In this document: positions 19,192 to 26,993 of the stretch, piece after piece
Numbering within the stretch: position 1 is the first letter of the stretch
Layout: the number at the start of each line of letters is the position of its first letter
From: RZYY01 sp036794825
GTDB lineage: Bacteria > Bacteroidota > Bacteroidia > Bacteroidales > 4484-276
Direction: 5' to 3'
Length of the DNA: 64,000 nt
Assembly (NCBI GenBank): GCA_036794825.1
Contig: DAIRGA010000004.1
Span: 124,001-188,000 of the forward strand
Notes under the pieces: model-generated
Databases searched by the model: none
What the model was told of the DNA's origin: nothing
Seen by the model: the letters and a program-made list of their open reading frames with translations, nothing else
Made by a program: the position numbers and the translations under genes

Positions 19192-20484
19192 TCAATTTGT
19201 TAATATGGTGATTCTTGAGGTTGAGATTTCGGTACCACGTCTTATTTGTAAAAGATAAAGACCTGCCGGAATTGACTTCAGATTCACCTTAACCGATTCA
19301 AGTTGAGTTACTTCGTAAATTTTTTCAAAAACCTTCATCCCGATAAGGTCATAGAGTTGAATATTCAAAATGCCTGTTGATGAAGGAACAATAAATATTT
19401 CACCGGAAGTAGGGTTCGGGTAAAAGGAGTTTTTGACCGAAAATCTGTCGTTGAGGCCAGTACATGCATCCACAACCAAAACCTGCTCAGCATATCCCCC
19501 GCAGCCATTTTCATCAATAAATTCGTAAGTGATTGTATGCTCTCCAAGGCCTGCAAGCTGAGGATGAAAAATACCATTCTCCACCCCAGCTCCAGAGTAA
19601 GTACCACCCTCAGGAAATCCGCCGCTCAGTAAAAATGGAGGTGAGTAATCACAAACTAATCCAAATGGCGCCAGTGTAACCACAGGATTTGCATAGACTT
19701 CGATGAAGGCTGTTTCGGTTCTGCTATTGGTGAACACATCATTGGAAACCGTAAGAGTTACGTCCCAGAAACCTGGATCAGGATAATAGACCAGCGGATT
19801 TATTTCGTTTGAGGTTTCCGGCATACCGCCTTCAAACACCCATTCCCATGTGGTAATGTTCCCGTCTGATTGGTCTTCAAACTGGATATAGCTTCCCTGG
19901 CATACTTTTTTATTTTCAACACCAAAATCAGCAGTCAGACTGCTGTTGCAATTGGTGATGAATTCATCCAGGCACTCCATCGTAGGGGGGTTACATATGC
20001 CAAAATACATTTTGTAATCCGGGCAAATGACCAGGTAGGTGGGTGTTCCGTAATAAATCTGCCCGTCAATCAGGACATCAATCGCTTCGCCGCCATAACC
20101 ATCACTGCCGGCACAAGGGTGGGTAACTCCAAAAAGGGTCTTAAATTCATTAATCATGAAATTATCATCATACCTTGCAACACCCCAGACATCCACGTTG
20201 CTCATTCCTGAGCCATATTTGACGTACACCTCTTCGATTAGTGAGGCATGCGCCGTACACGCACTTCACGTAGCAGAAAATATGTCAATCAGTAAAGTCC
20301 GACCTTTGTCCAGTTCGTCATAAAGCGTCCACGACTGGCCGTCAGAGTCAATGATCGTAAAATTACCAACAACTTTGGTTGATGTTTGGCCGTCTGGCGA
20401 TGTTACCTCGAATACCCGTGTTTGAGAGAAAGCAGGATAGAGGAATAGTATCAGCAAAAAGGAAAGTATTGTTTTTTTCATCAT
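19192..20484 (-). pseudogene. Secreted thioredoxin-like/PKD protein with T9SS tail, interrupted by in-frame TGA
   Basis: One frame runs from the ATG at 20484 (signal peptide MMKKTILSFLLILFLYPAFS) to 19192, broken only by a TGA at 20266-20268. Before it: DKGRTLLIDIFSAT. After it: SACTAHASLIEEVYVKYGSG. This is the TlpA/thioredoxin-like beta strand and CxxC region, and the TGA occupies the first Cys position (x-S-A-C). Downstream are a thioredoxin-like domain end (IDGQIYYGTPTYLVI), a PKD domain (DQSDGNITTWEWVFEGG ... GFWDVTLTV) and a T9SS sorting domain (SFYPNPTSGEIFI ... ISTSRITILTN). Options: a nonsense mutation, a sequencing error, or selenocysteine. Everything else in the frame looks intact. 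Confidence 0.75.
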
Positions 20485-20596
20485 TAATGTTTGATTTTCA
20501 ATTATTAGAAATATTGACTGTAAACAAACAAATCTGACTTCAAAACCATTAGCCGGTGGCCTTAGTTTAACATGAATTAACAATTTTCAAATAGTG

Positions 20597-20604
20597 TATC
20601 TTTG
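20597..20604 (+). promoter_or_regulatory. Promoter -7 box of apbE
   Basis: TATCTTTG fits TAnnTTTG, 31 bases before the apbE ATG. Confidence 0.5.
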
Positions 20605-20634
20605 GCAACTCATTGATAATAATCTAATTGAAAA

Positions 20635-21645
20635 ATGATGAAGAAGACTTCCTTGTACGTTATCGTTTTGATTATGGCGCTAATCTCCTGCTCACCTAAA
20701 AGCAACGACATCAAAATTCAGTTTGGTGGTGAGGCCCAGGGAACCTACTACGCAATCACCTACTTTGCCTCTGACACGCTGGTAAAACAGTCTCAGATTG
20801 ATTCGATTTTACACGATTTTGATATGATCGCATCAATATGGCAGTCCAACTCTTTGATTTCGAGGATTAATCGTAACGAAACCAATGAAGTTAACAATCG
20901 CTATTTCGAGGAGATTTTCAACATTTCGCAGCAGGTATCTAAGGAAACCGGAGGCGCATTTGATATTACCGTGGGGCCGCTCGTCAATGCCTGGGGATTT
21001 GGCTTCAAGAATAGGATGGATATGACCGCGGAAATTGTGGACAGTATTTTACAATTTGTAGGTTATCAGTCGGTTAGATTGGAAAATGGAATAATTATCA
21101 AAGAGCATCCAAACATCCAGATTGATTTCAATGCTATTGCAGCCGGCTATTCGGTAGATCTGATGGGAAAATTTTTTGAGTCGAAAGGACTCCATAATTT
21201 CCTGGTGGACATTGGTGGAGAGATCATTGCTAGAGGGTCGAAGCCCGGGGACGAAAAATGGGTAATCGGCATCGAAAAACCCAGCGAAGAGGCTACCTCG
21301 GAGAGAACCCTGAAAGCTACAGTTAAAGTGAAAAACATCGGTGTGGCCACCTCTGGAAACTATCGGAAATTTTACGAAAAAGAAGGAGTAAAATATGCCC
21401 ATACGATTGACCCTTTTACGGGTTATCCAGTAACTCACTCATTGCTCTCCACCACAGTTTTCGCTGAGAATGCAACCCTGGCGGATGCATATGCCACCGC
21501 ATTTATGGTAATGGGTCTTGACAGATCGAAGAATTTTCTGGAAAGAAATCCAAACATTGGCGCTTACCTTATCTATTCAGATGAATCAGGAATTATAAAA
21601 ACCTTTGCAACACCGGACGTTGAGAAGATGCTTAGTGAGCTTTAA
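20635..21645 (+). CDS. apbE: FAD:protein FMN transferase ApbE
   Basis: 336 residues. Lipoprotein-like N-terminus (MKKTSLYVIVLIMALISCSPKS, lipobox LISC). ApbE motifs are GEAQGTYYAITYF, SRINRNE, TGGAFDITVGPLVNAWGFG, NAIAAGYSVDLM, FLVDIGGEIIARG, SGNYRKFYEKEGVKYAHTID and DAYATAFMVMG. It attaches FMN covalently to threonine in Na+-pumping NADH:quinone oxidoreductase and RNF subunits. The next gene, converging on it, encodes a NqrM-like protein, which supports the NQR link. Confidence 0.93.
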   Translation: MMKKTSLYVIVLIMALISCSPKSNDIKIQFGGEAQGTYYAITYFASDTLVKQSQIDSILHDFDMIASIWQSNSLISRINRNETNEVNNRYFEEIFNISQQVSKETGGAFDITVGPLVNAWGFGFKNRMDMTAEIVDSILQFVGYQSVRLENGIIIKEHPNIQIDFNAIAAGYSVDLMGKFFESKGLHNFLVDIGGEIIARGSKPGDEKWVIGIEKPSEEATSERTLKATVKVKNIGVATSGNYRKFYEKEGVKYAHTIDPFTGYPVTHSLLSTTVFAENATLADAYATAFMVMGLDRSKNFLERNPNIGAYLIYSDESGIIKTFATPDVEKMLSEL

Positions 21646-21859
21646 TCTCCTCATATTCAATTTCATCCGGTCTGTTTTTATTTTCGCAGCGCTCCTCTTC
21701 GGGCTTTCCGCAAGTGCAAGCCACCCGTTGACCTGAAGTTGGATCAACACTTCCGCAGGATTTTTGGAATTCACCGCCTTTTTTGAAAAACATTTTTACT
21801 GCAATCCCAGCAACTGCAAGACCGACTAGAACAACTGTTATAAATAGTAATTGAAGCAT
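21632..21859 (-). CDS. NqrM-like small membrane protein
   Basis: 75 residues from the ATG at 21859 (ten more codons are open upstream). One membrane helix (LQLLFITVVLVGLAVAGIAV) is followed by a Cys-rich tail with KSCGSVDP and ACTCGKPEEERC. This plan (one helix plus a four-cysteine tail) is that of NqrM, an iron-delivery/maturation factor of Na+-NQR. Its 3' end overlaps the 3' end of apbE by 14 bases on the opposite strand. The family call rests on the plan and the neighbour, not on an alignment. Confidence 0.6.
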   Translation of the reverse strand: MLQLLFITVVLVGLAVAGIAVKMFFKKGGEFQKSCGSVDPTSGQRVACTCGKPEEERCENKNRPDEIEYEEIKAH

Positions 21860-21932
21860 TTCCGAATTTTGAATTTGCCAAAGTAACAAACAAAGATGGG
21901 ATTAGTTTGAAGCTTGCCATTTATCGAAAGGA

Positions 21933-22280
21933 TTATTCGCTTTCGATAGACAATACTTTTGCAAGTCCATCCCTGATTTCATTCATAATTGCATCAGAAA
22001 CAGAACCTATGTGCTTAATGAATCTTTCATGCGAAACCGACCGGACTTGAAAACTGTCAGCGGCTGAAATTTTGTTCAATCCGTTTTCTTTGTCAGGCGG
22101 CACTTTTGTCATCCAGGGTGCTATTATGTATTTGTCCTTCCAATCGGTAATCGGAACAATGATTTTCAATGGTAATTTGCCCATTGCATTGTCGTTCACA
22201 ATTATTGCCGGCCTTGATTTTCTTATCTCAGCTCCTACAGTAGGATCAAGATTTATCAGCCAGATGTCACCTTGCTTCAT
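21933..22280 (-). CDS. PemK/MazF-type toxin
   Basis: 115 residues from the ATG at 22280. It opens MKQGDIWLINLDPTVGAEI with RKSRPAIIVND next, the usual start of PemK/MazF endoribonucleases, followed by IIVPIT and the HERFIKHIGSV block. It cleaves mRNA when freed from its antitoxin. The start overlaps the end of the upstream antitoxin gene by 14 bases, so the two are translationally coupled. Confidence 0.88.
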   Translation of the reverse strand: MKQGDIWLINLDPTVGAEIRKSRPAIIVNDNAMGKLPLKIIVPITDWKDKYIIAPWMTKVPPDKENGLNKISAADSFQVRSVSHERFIKHIGSVSDAIMNEIRDGLAKVLSIESE

Positions 22281-22479
22281 AAAATTCTTCAAAATCAAGG
22301 TTAGTAAATGCAGTCAAATCCTTGTCAGTTAGATAGTCTTTGAAAAGTTCATCTGCTGCCTGTTTCATCTGGGTTTCTTCATCCTGTTTACGCATAAGAA
22401 ACATCGTACGCTCAAGGACATAAATCCGTTTTTTGACAGGAAGCTTCTGAATTTCTTTAATTAATTCTTTTGTATTCAT
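22267..22479 (-). CDS. Antitoxin of the PemK/MazF-type pair
   Basis: 70 residues, mostly helical and charged (MNTKELIKEIQKLPVKKRIY ... LTAFTNLDFEEFYEAR). The position directly before the toxin with overlapping ends and the acidic C-terminus fit an antitoxin. The sequence resembles the small addiction-module antitoxins paired with MazF in Bacteroidota, without a clear AbrB or RHH motif. Bases 22480-22700 upstream are AT-rich and show no gene. Confidence 0.75.
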   Translation of the reverse strand: MNTKELIKEIQKLPVKKRIYVLERTMFLMRKQDEETQMKQAADELFKDYLTDKDLTAFTNLDFEEFYEAR

Positions 22480-22700
22480 AGTCTAATATTTTCCGTTTGT
22501 ATGAAATGAAATTTTCATTATAACTTTCTTGTCAATTCATAACCAATGATTGAATTGATCAAAATTCTGATTTCGTTGCTCAAATCAAGCATGTTTTTCG
22601 GTTTGTTGAAAAACTCTGATTTATTTCCGAAGCTATAAGTCTTATTATTGTTTCCAATTAAAATTCAGTTTTAAATTTCTTACAAAAAAAACAAAAAAAA

Positions 22701-23465
22701 TCAAAGTTTGCTCAGGAGATGCCTCTTAAACTCCGAGCAGATCACTGCTGTTGCTACCGAAGCATTCAACGACTCGGCGCCTGGTGACGCTGCCGGAATC
22801 ATCAGCGAATGGTCGAGCAGGGGCTTAATCTGACCCGAAATTCCATGAGATTCATTTCCAATAACAATGATGGCCTTTTCGGGCAAATCTATAGTGTAAA
22901 GGTTGTCGCCATCCAGCATAGCACCGTATTTAGGAATAGACCGGGCGAAGCTCTGGATCAATTTTGGAAGCTCATCATAAAACACTTTTACCCTGAAAAG
23001 AGAGCCCATTGTGGCCTGCACTACCTTGGGGTTGTAAAGTTCCACAGTGTCGGGCGAGCAGACGATCGTTTTTATCCCAAACCAGTCGGCAATCCGGATG
23101 ATTGTTCCAAGGTTCCCGGGATCAGCAATGCGGTCGAGCATCAGCGTCAATCCATCAAAATCGCTCTCCGATAAAACAACCTCCGGAATTTTCACCACAG
23201 CCAGCACCTCGTTGGGCGTTTTAAGGCTGCTGATACGACCCAGCTCAGAAGGCGAAATGGGATGAATTGCCGGAGAATCTGCTTTTTTACTCAACCTTAA
23301 TCCCTTTACCCACTTTTCTGTTCCATAGATTTGCCGGACTTTAAATGCTGATTTCAGAAGTTCGCCGACCATTTTCACCCCTTCAACCAAAAAAAGACCA
23401 CTGGATTCACGGTTTTTACTGAGATGAAGCGATTTGATTTCTTTAATCTGAGCCGATGAAAGCAT
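22701..23465 (-). CDS. TrmH/SpoU-family RNA 2'-O-methyltransferase
   Basis: 254 residues from the ATG at 23465. The N-terminal substrate-binding domain (IKSLHLSKNRESSGLFLVEG) is followed by the SPOUT core: RIADPGNLGTIIRIADWFG (motif 1), IVIGNESHGI (motif 2) and LMIPAASPGAESLNASVATA (motif 3, with the Asn). Members methylate ribose in 23S rRNA or tRNA using S-adenosylmethionine through a knotted fold. The target cannot be told. Confidence 0.9.
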   Translation of the reverse strand: MLSSAQIKEIKSLHLSKNRESSGLFLVEGVKMVGELLKSAFKVRQIYGTEKWVKGLRLSKKADSPAIHPISPSELGRISSLKTPNEVLAVVKIPEVVLSESDFDGLTLMLDRIADPGNLGTIIRIADWFGIKTIVCSPDTVELYNPKVVQATMGSLFRVKVFYDELPKLIQSFARSIPKYGAMLDGDNLYTIDLPEKAIIVIGNESHGISGQIKPLLDHSLMIPAASPGAESLNASVATAVICSEFKRHLLSKL

Positions 23466-23619
23466 TAACAATGAATTAAAATGTGGATAGACAAAAGTAA
23501 TCCATCTATTTGAAACAGCTACTGCCCGAATTTCGATATAAAGACCAACCCGCTGAACACTTTCAACCGGATCGTGTTGTTTTGACGAATAAATTAATCA
23601 TCTCAAAAAAAATAGTTTT

Positions 23620-24117
23620 ATGGCAAAAATCACTTTGAAAGGCAATCCTTTTAACACCGTTGGCAACCTCCCGGCAACCGGAACCCAATCACCTGCTTTT
23701 AACCTTGTAAAATCTGATCTGAGTGTGCTCACCCTGAATGAACTGAAAGGTAAAAAAGTAATTCTCAACATTTTCCCAAGCCTCGACACCGATGTATGCG
23801 CTGCTTCGGTGCGCAAATTCAACGCAGAGGCCGGCAAGCTGCAAAATACCGTTGTTGTGTGTGTTTCGATGGATCTCCCGTTTGCTCACAAGCGTTTCTG
23901 TTCCACCGAAGGTCTCGAAAACGTTGTTACTGCATCGGATTTCAGAGGTGGGAACTTTGGCCGCGATTATGGCGTAACCATTGCCGATGGCCCGCTGGCA
24001 GGTTTACATGGAAGAGCTGTGGTTGTATTGGATGAAGAAGGTAAGGTAAAATACACAGAGCTTGTTCCCGAAATCGTTCAGGAGCCAGATTACGAAGCTT
24101 CATTGAAGGCGATTTAA
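23620..24117 (+). CDS. tpx: Thiol peroxidase Tpx
   Basis: 165 residues, the normal size. The peroxidatic Cys is in FPSLDTDVCAASVRKFN and the resolving Cys in LPFAHKRFCSTEGLENV, as in 2-Cys Tpx. Typical strand ends DYGVTIADGPLAGLHGRAVV and TELVPEI are present. It reduces hydroperoxides with thioredoxin. The terminator at 24169-24203 is shared with the convergent rplI operon. Confidence 0.95.
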   Translation: MAKITLKGNPFNTVGNLPATGTQSPAFNLVKSDLSVLTLNELKGKKVILNIFPSLDTDVCAASVRKFNAEAGKLQNTVVVCVSMDLPFAHKRFCSTEGLENVVTASDFRGGNFGRDYGVTIADGPLAGLHGRAVVVLDEEGKVKYTELVPEIVQEPDYEASLKAI

Positions 24118-24126
24118 AAAAGTATT

Positions 24127-24165
24127 CAGTCGGCAGTTCACAGTCTGCGGTTCACAGTCGGCAGT
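24127..24165. repeat. Short tandem repeat (cagtcggcagtt-type)
   Basis: Three near-identical 12-14 base units (cagtcggcagtt, cacagtctgcggtt, cacagtcggcagt) lie between the tpx stop and the shared terminator. No function is apparent. Confidence 0.6.
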
Positions 24166-24168
24166 AAA

Positions 24169-24203
24169 AAAAATGCCACCCGGTTCGACCTGGTGGCATT
24201 TTT
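24169..24203. terminator. Bidirectional terminator between tpx and rplI
   Basis: AAAAATGCCACC and GGTGGCATTTTT form a 12-bp stem with an A tract on one side and a T tract on the other, between two convergent genes. Confidence 0.8.
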
Positions 24204-24222
24204 AATTTGTTTGAAATGAATG

Positions 24223-24669
24223 TTATTCGGCGTAAACTTCGAATTTCACTTCGGCTTTAATGTCGCGGTAAAGCTGAACTCTTGCGGTGTAGTTACCGAG
24301 TTCTTTAATGTTATCGCCATCCACATCAACTTTCTTACGATCAATATTGAAGCCTTTTTCGTTTAAGGCTTCTGCGATCTGGATCGAATTCACCGAACCG
24401 AAGATCTTACCCGATGTACCGGCTTTTGCGCCAATTCTCAGTTCGAGTTTTTCCAGCAGTTTCTGGGTGGTTTCCGCATCTTTGCGCAGTTTTTGTTCTT
24501 TGAACGATTTCTGACGCTGCACTTCGGCCAGCACTTTACGGTTGGTTTCGGTGGCCAGAATCGCTAATCCTTGTGGAATAAGGTAATTCCTGGCGTAACC
24601 GTTTTTCACTTTTACGATCTCGTTTTCGTAGCCGAGATTATCAACATCTTGTTTCAAAATTACTTCCAT
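24223..24669 (-). CDS. rplI: 50S ribosomal protein L9
   Basis: 148 residues. Begins MEVILKQDVDNLGYENEIVK with VKNGYARNYLIPQGLA, the L9 signature, then a long connecting helix and the C-terminal domain (GKIFGSVNSIQIAEAL). It is the last gene of rpsF-rpsR-rplI, a standard bacterial order; it starts 14 bases after rpsR. Confidence 0.97.
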   Translation of the reverse strand: MEVILKQDVDNLGYENEIVKVKNGYARNYLIPQGLAILATETNRKVLAEVQRQKSFKEQKLRKDAETTQKLLEKLELRIGAKAGTSGKIFGSVNSIQIAEALNEKGFNIDRKKVDVDGDNIKELGNYTARVQLYRDIKAEVKFEVYAE

Positions 24670-24683
24670 GATTTTTACCCTCC

Positions 24684-24953
24684 CTATTTAAGTAAGTCAG
24701 CAACATAAGGCATTAAAGCAAGGTGGCGGGCACGTTTGATGGCCTGCGACACTTTTTTCTGGTACTTGGTGGATGTACCGGTAAGACGGCGTGGCAAAAT
24801 TTTGCCCTGCTCGTTTACGAATTTTAGCAGAAAGTCTGCGTCTTTGTAGTCAATGTATTTAATCCCTGATTTCTTGAAACGGCAGTATTTTTTCTTCTTT
24901 ACATCTACTGCGATCGGGGTTAAGAATTTTATGTCTGAATTTGGTTGTGCCAT
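24684..24953 (-). CDS. rpsR: 30S ribosomal protein S18
   Basis: 89 residues with the S18 core KKYCRFKKSGIKYIDYKDA, LLKFVNEQGKILPRRLTGTS and QKKVSQAIKRARHLALMPYV. It binds S6 in the small-subunit platform, and its gene follows rpsF. Confidence 0.97.
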   Translation of the reverse strand: MAQPNSDIKFLTPIAVDVKKKKYCRFKKSGIKYIDYKDADFLLKFVNEQGKILPRRLTGTSTKYQKKVSQAIKRARHLALMPYVADLLK

Positions 24954-24979
24954 TTGATGTTTTGTTTAAAGGTTACTGA

Positions 24980-25342
24980 TTAGTTAGCATTGGCTTCAGC
25001 GGGAGCTTCTTCTTTTGATCTTGCCCTTTTCTTGTCGTTGTAAGCAACAGCGTGTTTGTCTAGTTTTACGGTGAGGAAACGGATGACGCGTTCGTCGCGT
25101 TTCAGCGCCAGTTCCACTTCAGCGATCAGTTCGCCATTGGCTTTGTACTCGATCAGGTGATAAAATCCGGTGGATTTCTTTTGTATAGGGTAAGCAAGTT
25201 TGCGCATACCCCAGTGCTCCTCGTGGACAATCTCAGCTCCTTTGGCTCGCAACATGTCCTGGTACTTCTTTACCGCTTCCTTCATCTGTTCATCAGACAA
25301 AACGGGAGTTAAAATGAAAACGGTTTCATACTGGTTTAACAT
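24980..25342 (-). CDS. rpsF: 30S ribosomal protein S6
   Basis: 120 residues. QYETVFILTPVLSDEQMKEA and EIVHEEHWGMRKLAYPIQ with KKSTGFYHLIEY are characteristic. The tail (RARSKEEAPAEANAN) is charged and flexible. It is the first gene of the operon; the promoter is at 25393-25400. Confidence 0.97.
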   Translation of the reverse strand: MLNQYETVFILTPVLSDEQMKEAVKKYQDMLRAKGAEIVHEEHWGMRKLAYPIQKKSTGFYHLIEYKANGELIAEVELALKRDERVIRFLTVKLDKHAVAYNDKKRARSKEEAPAEANAN

Positions 25343-25392
25343 CTTGTTTTTGATTAAGTTATTGTAAATGAATTAAAAAATAAAAGTGGGCG

Positions 25393-25400
25393 CAAAAGTA
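25393..25400 (-). promoter_or_regulatory. Promoter -7 box of the rpsF operon
   Basis: The minus strand reads TACTTTTG (TAnnTTTG) 50 bases before rpsF, leaving an mRNA leader of roughly 45 bases. Confidence 0.6.
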
Positions 25401-25554
25401 GTATTCTTTTTCTTATCCGCGATGCTGTTCTTGATTTTTTTTGGGGAAAACCATCGGTCATTGCATTTTCATTTTCGTACTCATCTATCCTTTATTTTTC
25501 ACAAACTTAAAGATAACGGGCTGAAGCCCGTTGATTCTCTATTTCTTCCTATTT

Positions 25555-25706
25555 GAGGCTGTCTCAAAAGTCTTTCATTTGGATTTTCAACACTTTTTGA
25601 CCCTTGATCCCTAAAGGGAAAGCGTTGAAAATCAGGCGCCCTTTAGGGATGGGGCACTCCTGATTTTCAACGCTTCGGGTTAAATCCAGACTTTTGAGAC
25701 AGCCTC
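25555..25706. mobile_element. MITE-like element with 19-bp perfect terminal inverted repeats (copy B)
   Basis: 152 bp bounded by GAGGCTGTCTCAAAAGTCT (25555-25573) and its exact reverse complement (25688-25706). The interior holds further inverted repeats built from CCCTAAAGGGA and GCGTTGAAAATC. The ends look like those of Bacteroidota insertion sequences, but no transposase is present, so a non-autonomous element is likely. No clear target duplication is visible (flanks ATTT and TAAA). Confidence 0.8.
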
Positions 25707-25801
25707 TAAAGCAATTTGTTGTTTTTCAAATATTTGCTTTGATCAATGAATTTTTCAGGCTATGTTTAATTTGCATACTTTTGCTGAAAAACCAAGGAAT
25801 C

Positions 25802-26065
25802 ATGAATGCACTCAGATATTTCTTTACCGTTGAGCAAAACAGAATAGTAATTGATTTGCCACCCGATTTTAATCATAAATCAGTTGAAGTTATCTTATTA
25901 CCAATAGAAAAAGCTAAACCGCAAGCAGATTCTCAATTAGATTTATCCGACAAAAAAGAAAGATTAAAAGAGTTATTGTCTATTGGCCAGTGGAGCGAAA
26001 ATGATTTTCAGCCATTTATTGACACACAAAAGTTGATCAACCAATGGAAAATAGAAAAGTTTTAG
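25802..26065 (+). CDS. Putative antitoxin of a VapC-type pair
   Basis: 87 residues from the ATG at 25802; the frame is open back to 25694, but that part overlaps the inverted-repeat element and looks non-coding. Sequence MNALRYFFTVEQNRIVIDLP, then PDFNHKSVEVILLPIEKAK, then a charged helical tail. It overlaps the PIN-domain gene by 22 bases. Small, charged, first in the pair: this fits a VapB-type or DUF-type antitoxin. Confidence 0.72.
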   Translation: MNALRYFFTVEQNRIVIDLPPDFNHKSVEVILLPIEKAKPQADSQLDLSDKKERLKELLSIGQWSENDFQPFIDTQKLINQWKIEKF

Positions 26066-26430
26066 CTGATACTTCCCTACTGATTGATTATCTCCGCAAT
26101 GCGGATAAGCATAATTCGCAGTTTATCCAACTTTTCAAAAATCATAACCTTCATATTTCAGTAATATCAGTTTTTGAATTGTTGAATGGCGCTACCACCG
26201 AATCAAAGATGAGCGACATTAATAAGTTGTGTAAAAATTTAGGAATCATTGACTTCAATTTGCCGTGTGCAGAAAAAGCAAGCGAAATTTACCGGGAACT
26301 AAAACGCAGGAACAAGATGATCGAATTCAGGGATATTTTGATCGGTGCAACTGCATTGGTACACGATATTCCAATTGCAACTCTTAATGTAAAACATTTT
26401 GAACGAATTTCCGGCATCCAAATAATCTGA
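26044..26430 (+). CDS. PIN-domain ribonuclease toxin (VapC-type)
   Basis: 128 residues. The acidic residues of the PIN active site are visible in LADTSLLIDYLRN, ISVISVFELLNG and IEFRDILIGATALVHD. The C-terminal IPIATLNVKHFERISGIQII is typical of VapC. These toxins cut tRNA or rRNA and are held inactive by the antitoxin encoded upstream. Bases 26431-26993 downstream hold no gene. Confidence 0.9.
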   Translation: MENRKVLADTSLLIDYLRNADKHNSQFIQLFKNHNLHISVISVFELLNGATTESKMSDINKLCKNLGIIDFNLPCAEKASEIYRELKRRNKMIEFRDILIGATALVHDIPIATLNVKHFERISGIQII

Positions 26431-26624
26431 TAATCCGGTAGGTTTCTCCGAAATTATTAGCATTCAATGATTTGGAATCTTTTCGAAAGATGAATTGATT
26501 GACTCTGATGAATGTAAAATGAAATAATTCAATTGTTTCTTTTTCCAAAAAAACTTATCCCTTTTCCCTTTCCAGGCAAATAAGTCTCCACCACAGGTTT
26601 CTCAAACTTAAACTATTTACGAAA

Positions 26625-26657
26625 AAAGGTTTCACCCTTTGATGGGGTGAAACCTTT
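26625..26657. repeat. 13-bp perfect hairpin in the VapC-DMT gap
   Basis: AAAGGTTTCACCC and GGGTGAAACCTTT form a perfect 13-bp stem with a 7-base loop, 195 bases after vapC. It could end vapC transcription but is distant and has no T run. Further right (26840-26950) two similar short blocks, TTGGGTGAATTTCG and CGGGGTGAATCTC, recur. I see no gene in 26431-26993. Confidence 0.5.
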
Positions 26658-26993
26658 AAAACGCAGGTAAGTAATTTTTAAAACTTTATTACCCTATTCT
26701 TAACCACCCCCATATTTTAAAAATTTCGCCCCACCTTGTTTCAACTTACTTCGGTTTTTCTCAGTAAAAGCAGATCAACAACCAGGCTGGAAAATAATCA
26801 AATAAAAGGCTTAATCACAAAATTAGGGGGTGACTGAACAGAACTCTTTGGGTGAATTTCGTAAGAGTAGCATTAACATTCACCCCGTTAGCGGCCAGTG
26901 TGTGATCACAAAAGTTGAAAATTCGGTGTTACCCGGACTGAACTTTCGGGGTGAATCTCAGAATTAGAGAATAGTTTTTTTCAATTGTCCCAA

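Noticed and set aside
20251..20275. A strong SECIS element at the TGA of the thioredoxin-like gene
   Set aside because: Only a 3-bp stem (GGC-GCAT-GCC) at the right distance and a 4-5 bp stem too close to the TGA are visible; neither is convincing, so selenocysteine is kept only as a possibility.
22480..22700. Possible remnant frame (MLDLSNEIRILINSIIGYEL) on the minus strand before the MazF-type pair
   Set aside because: Too short and without a recognisable family pattern to call a gene or pseudogene.
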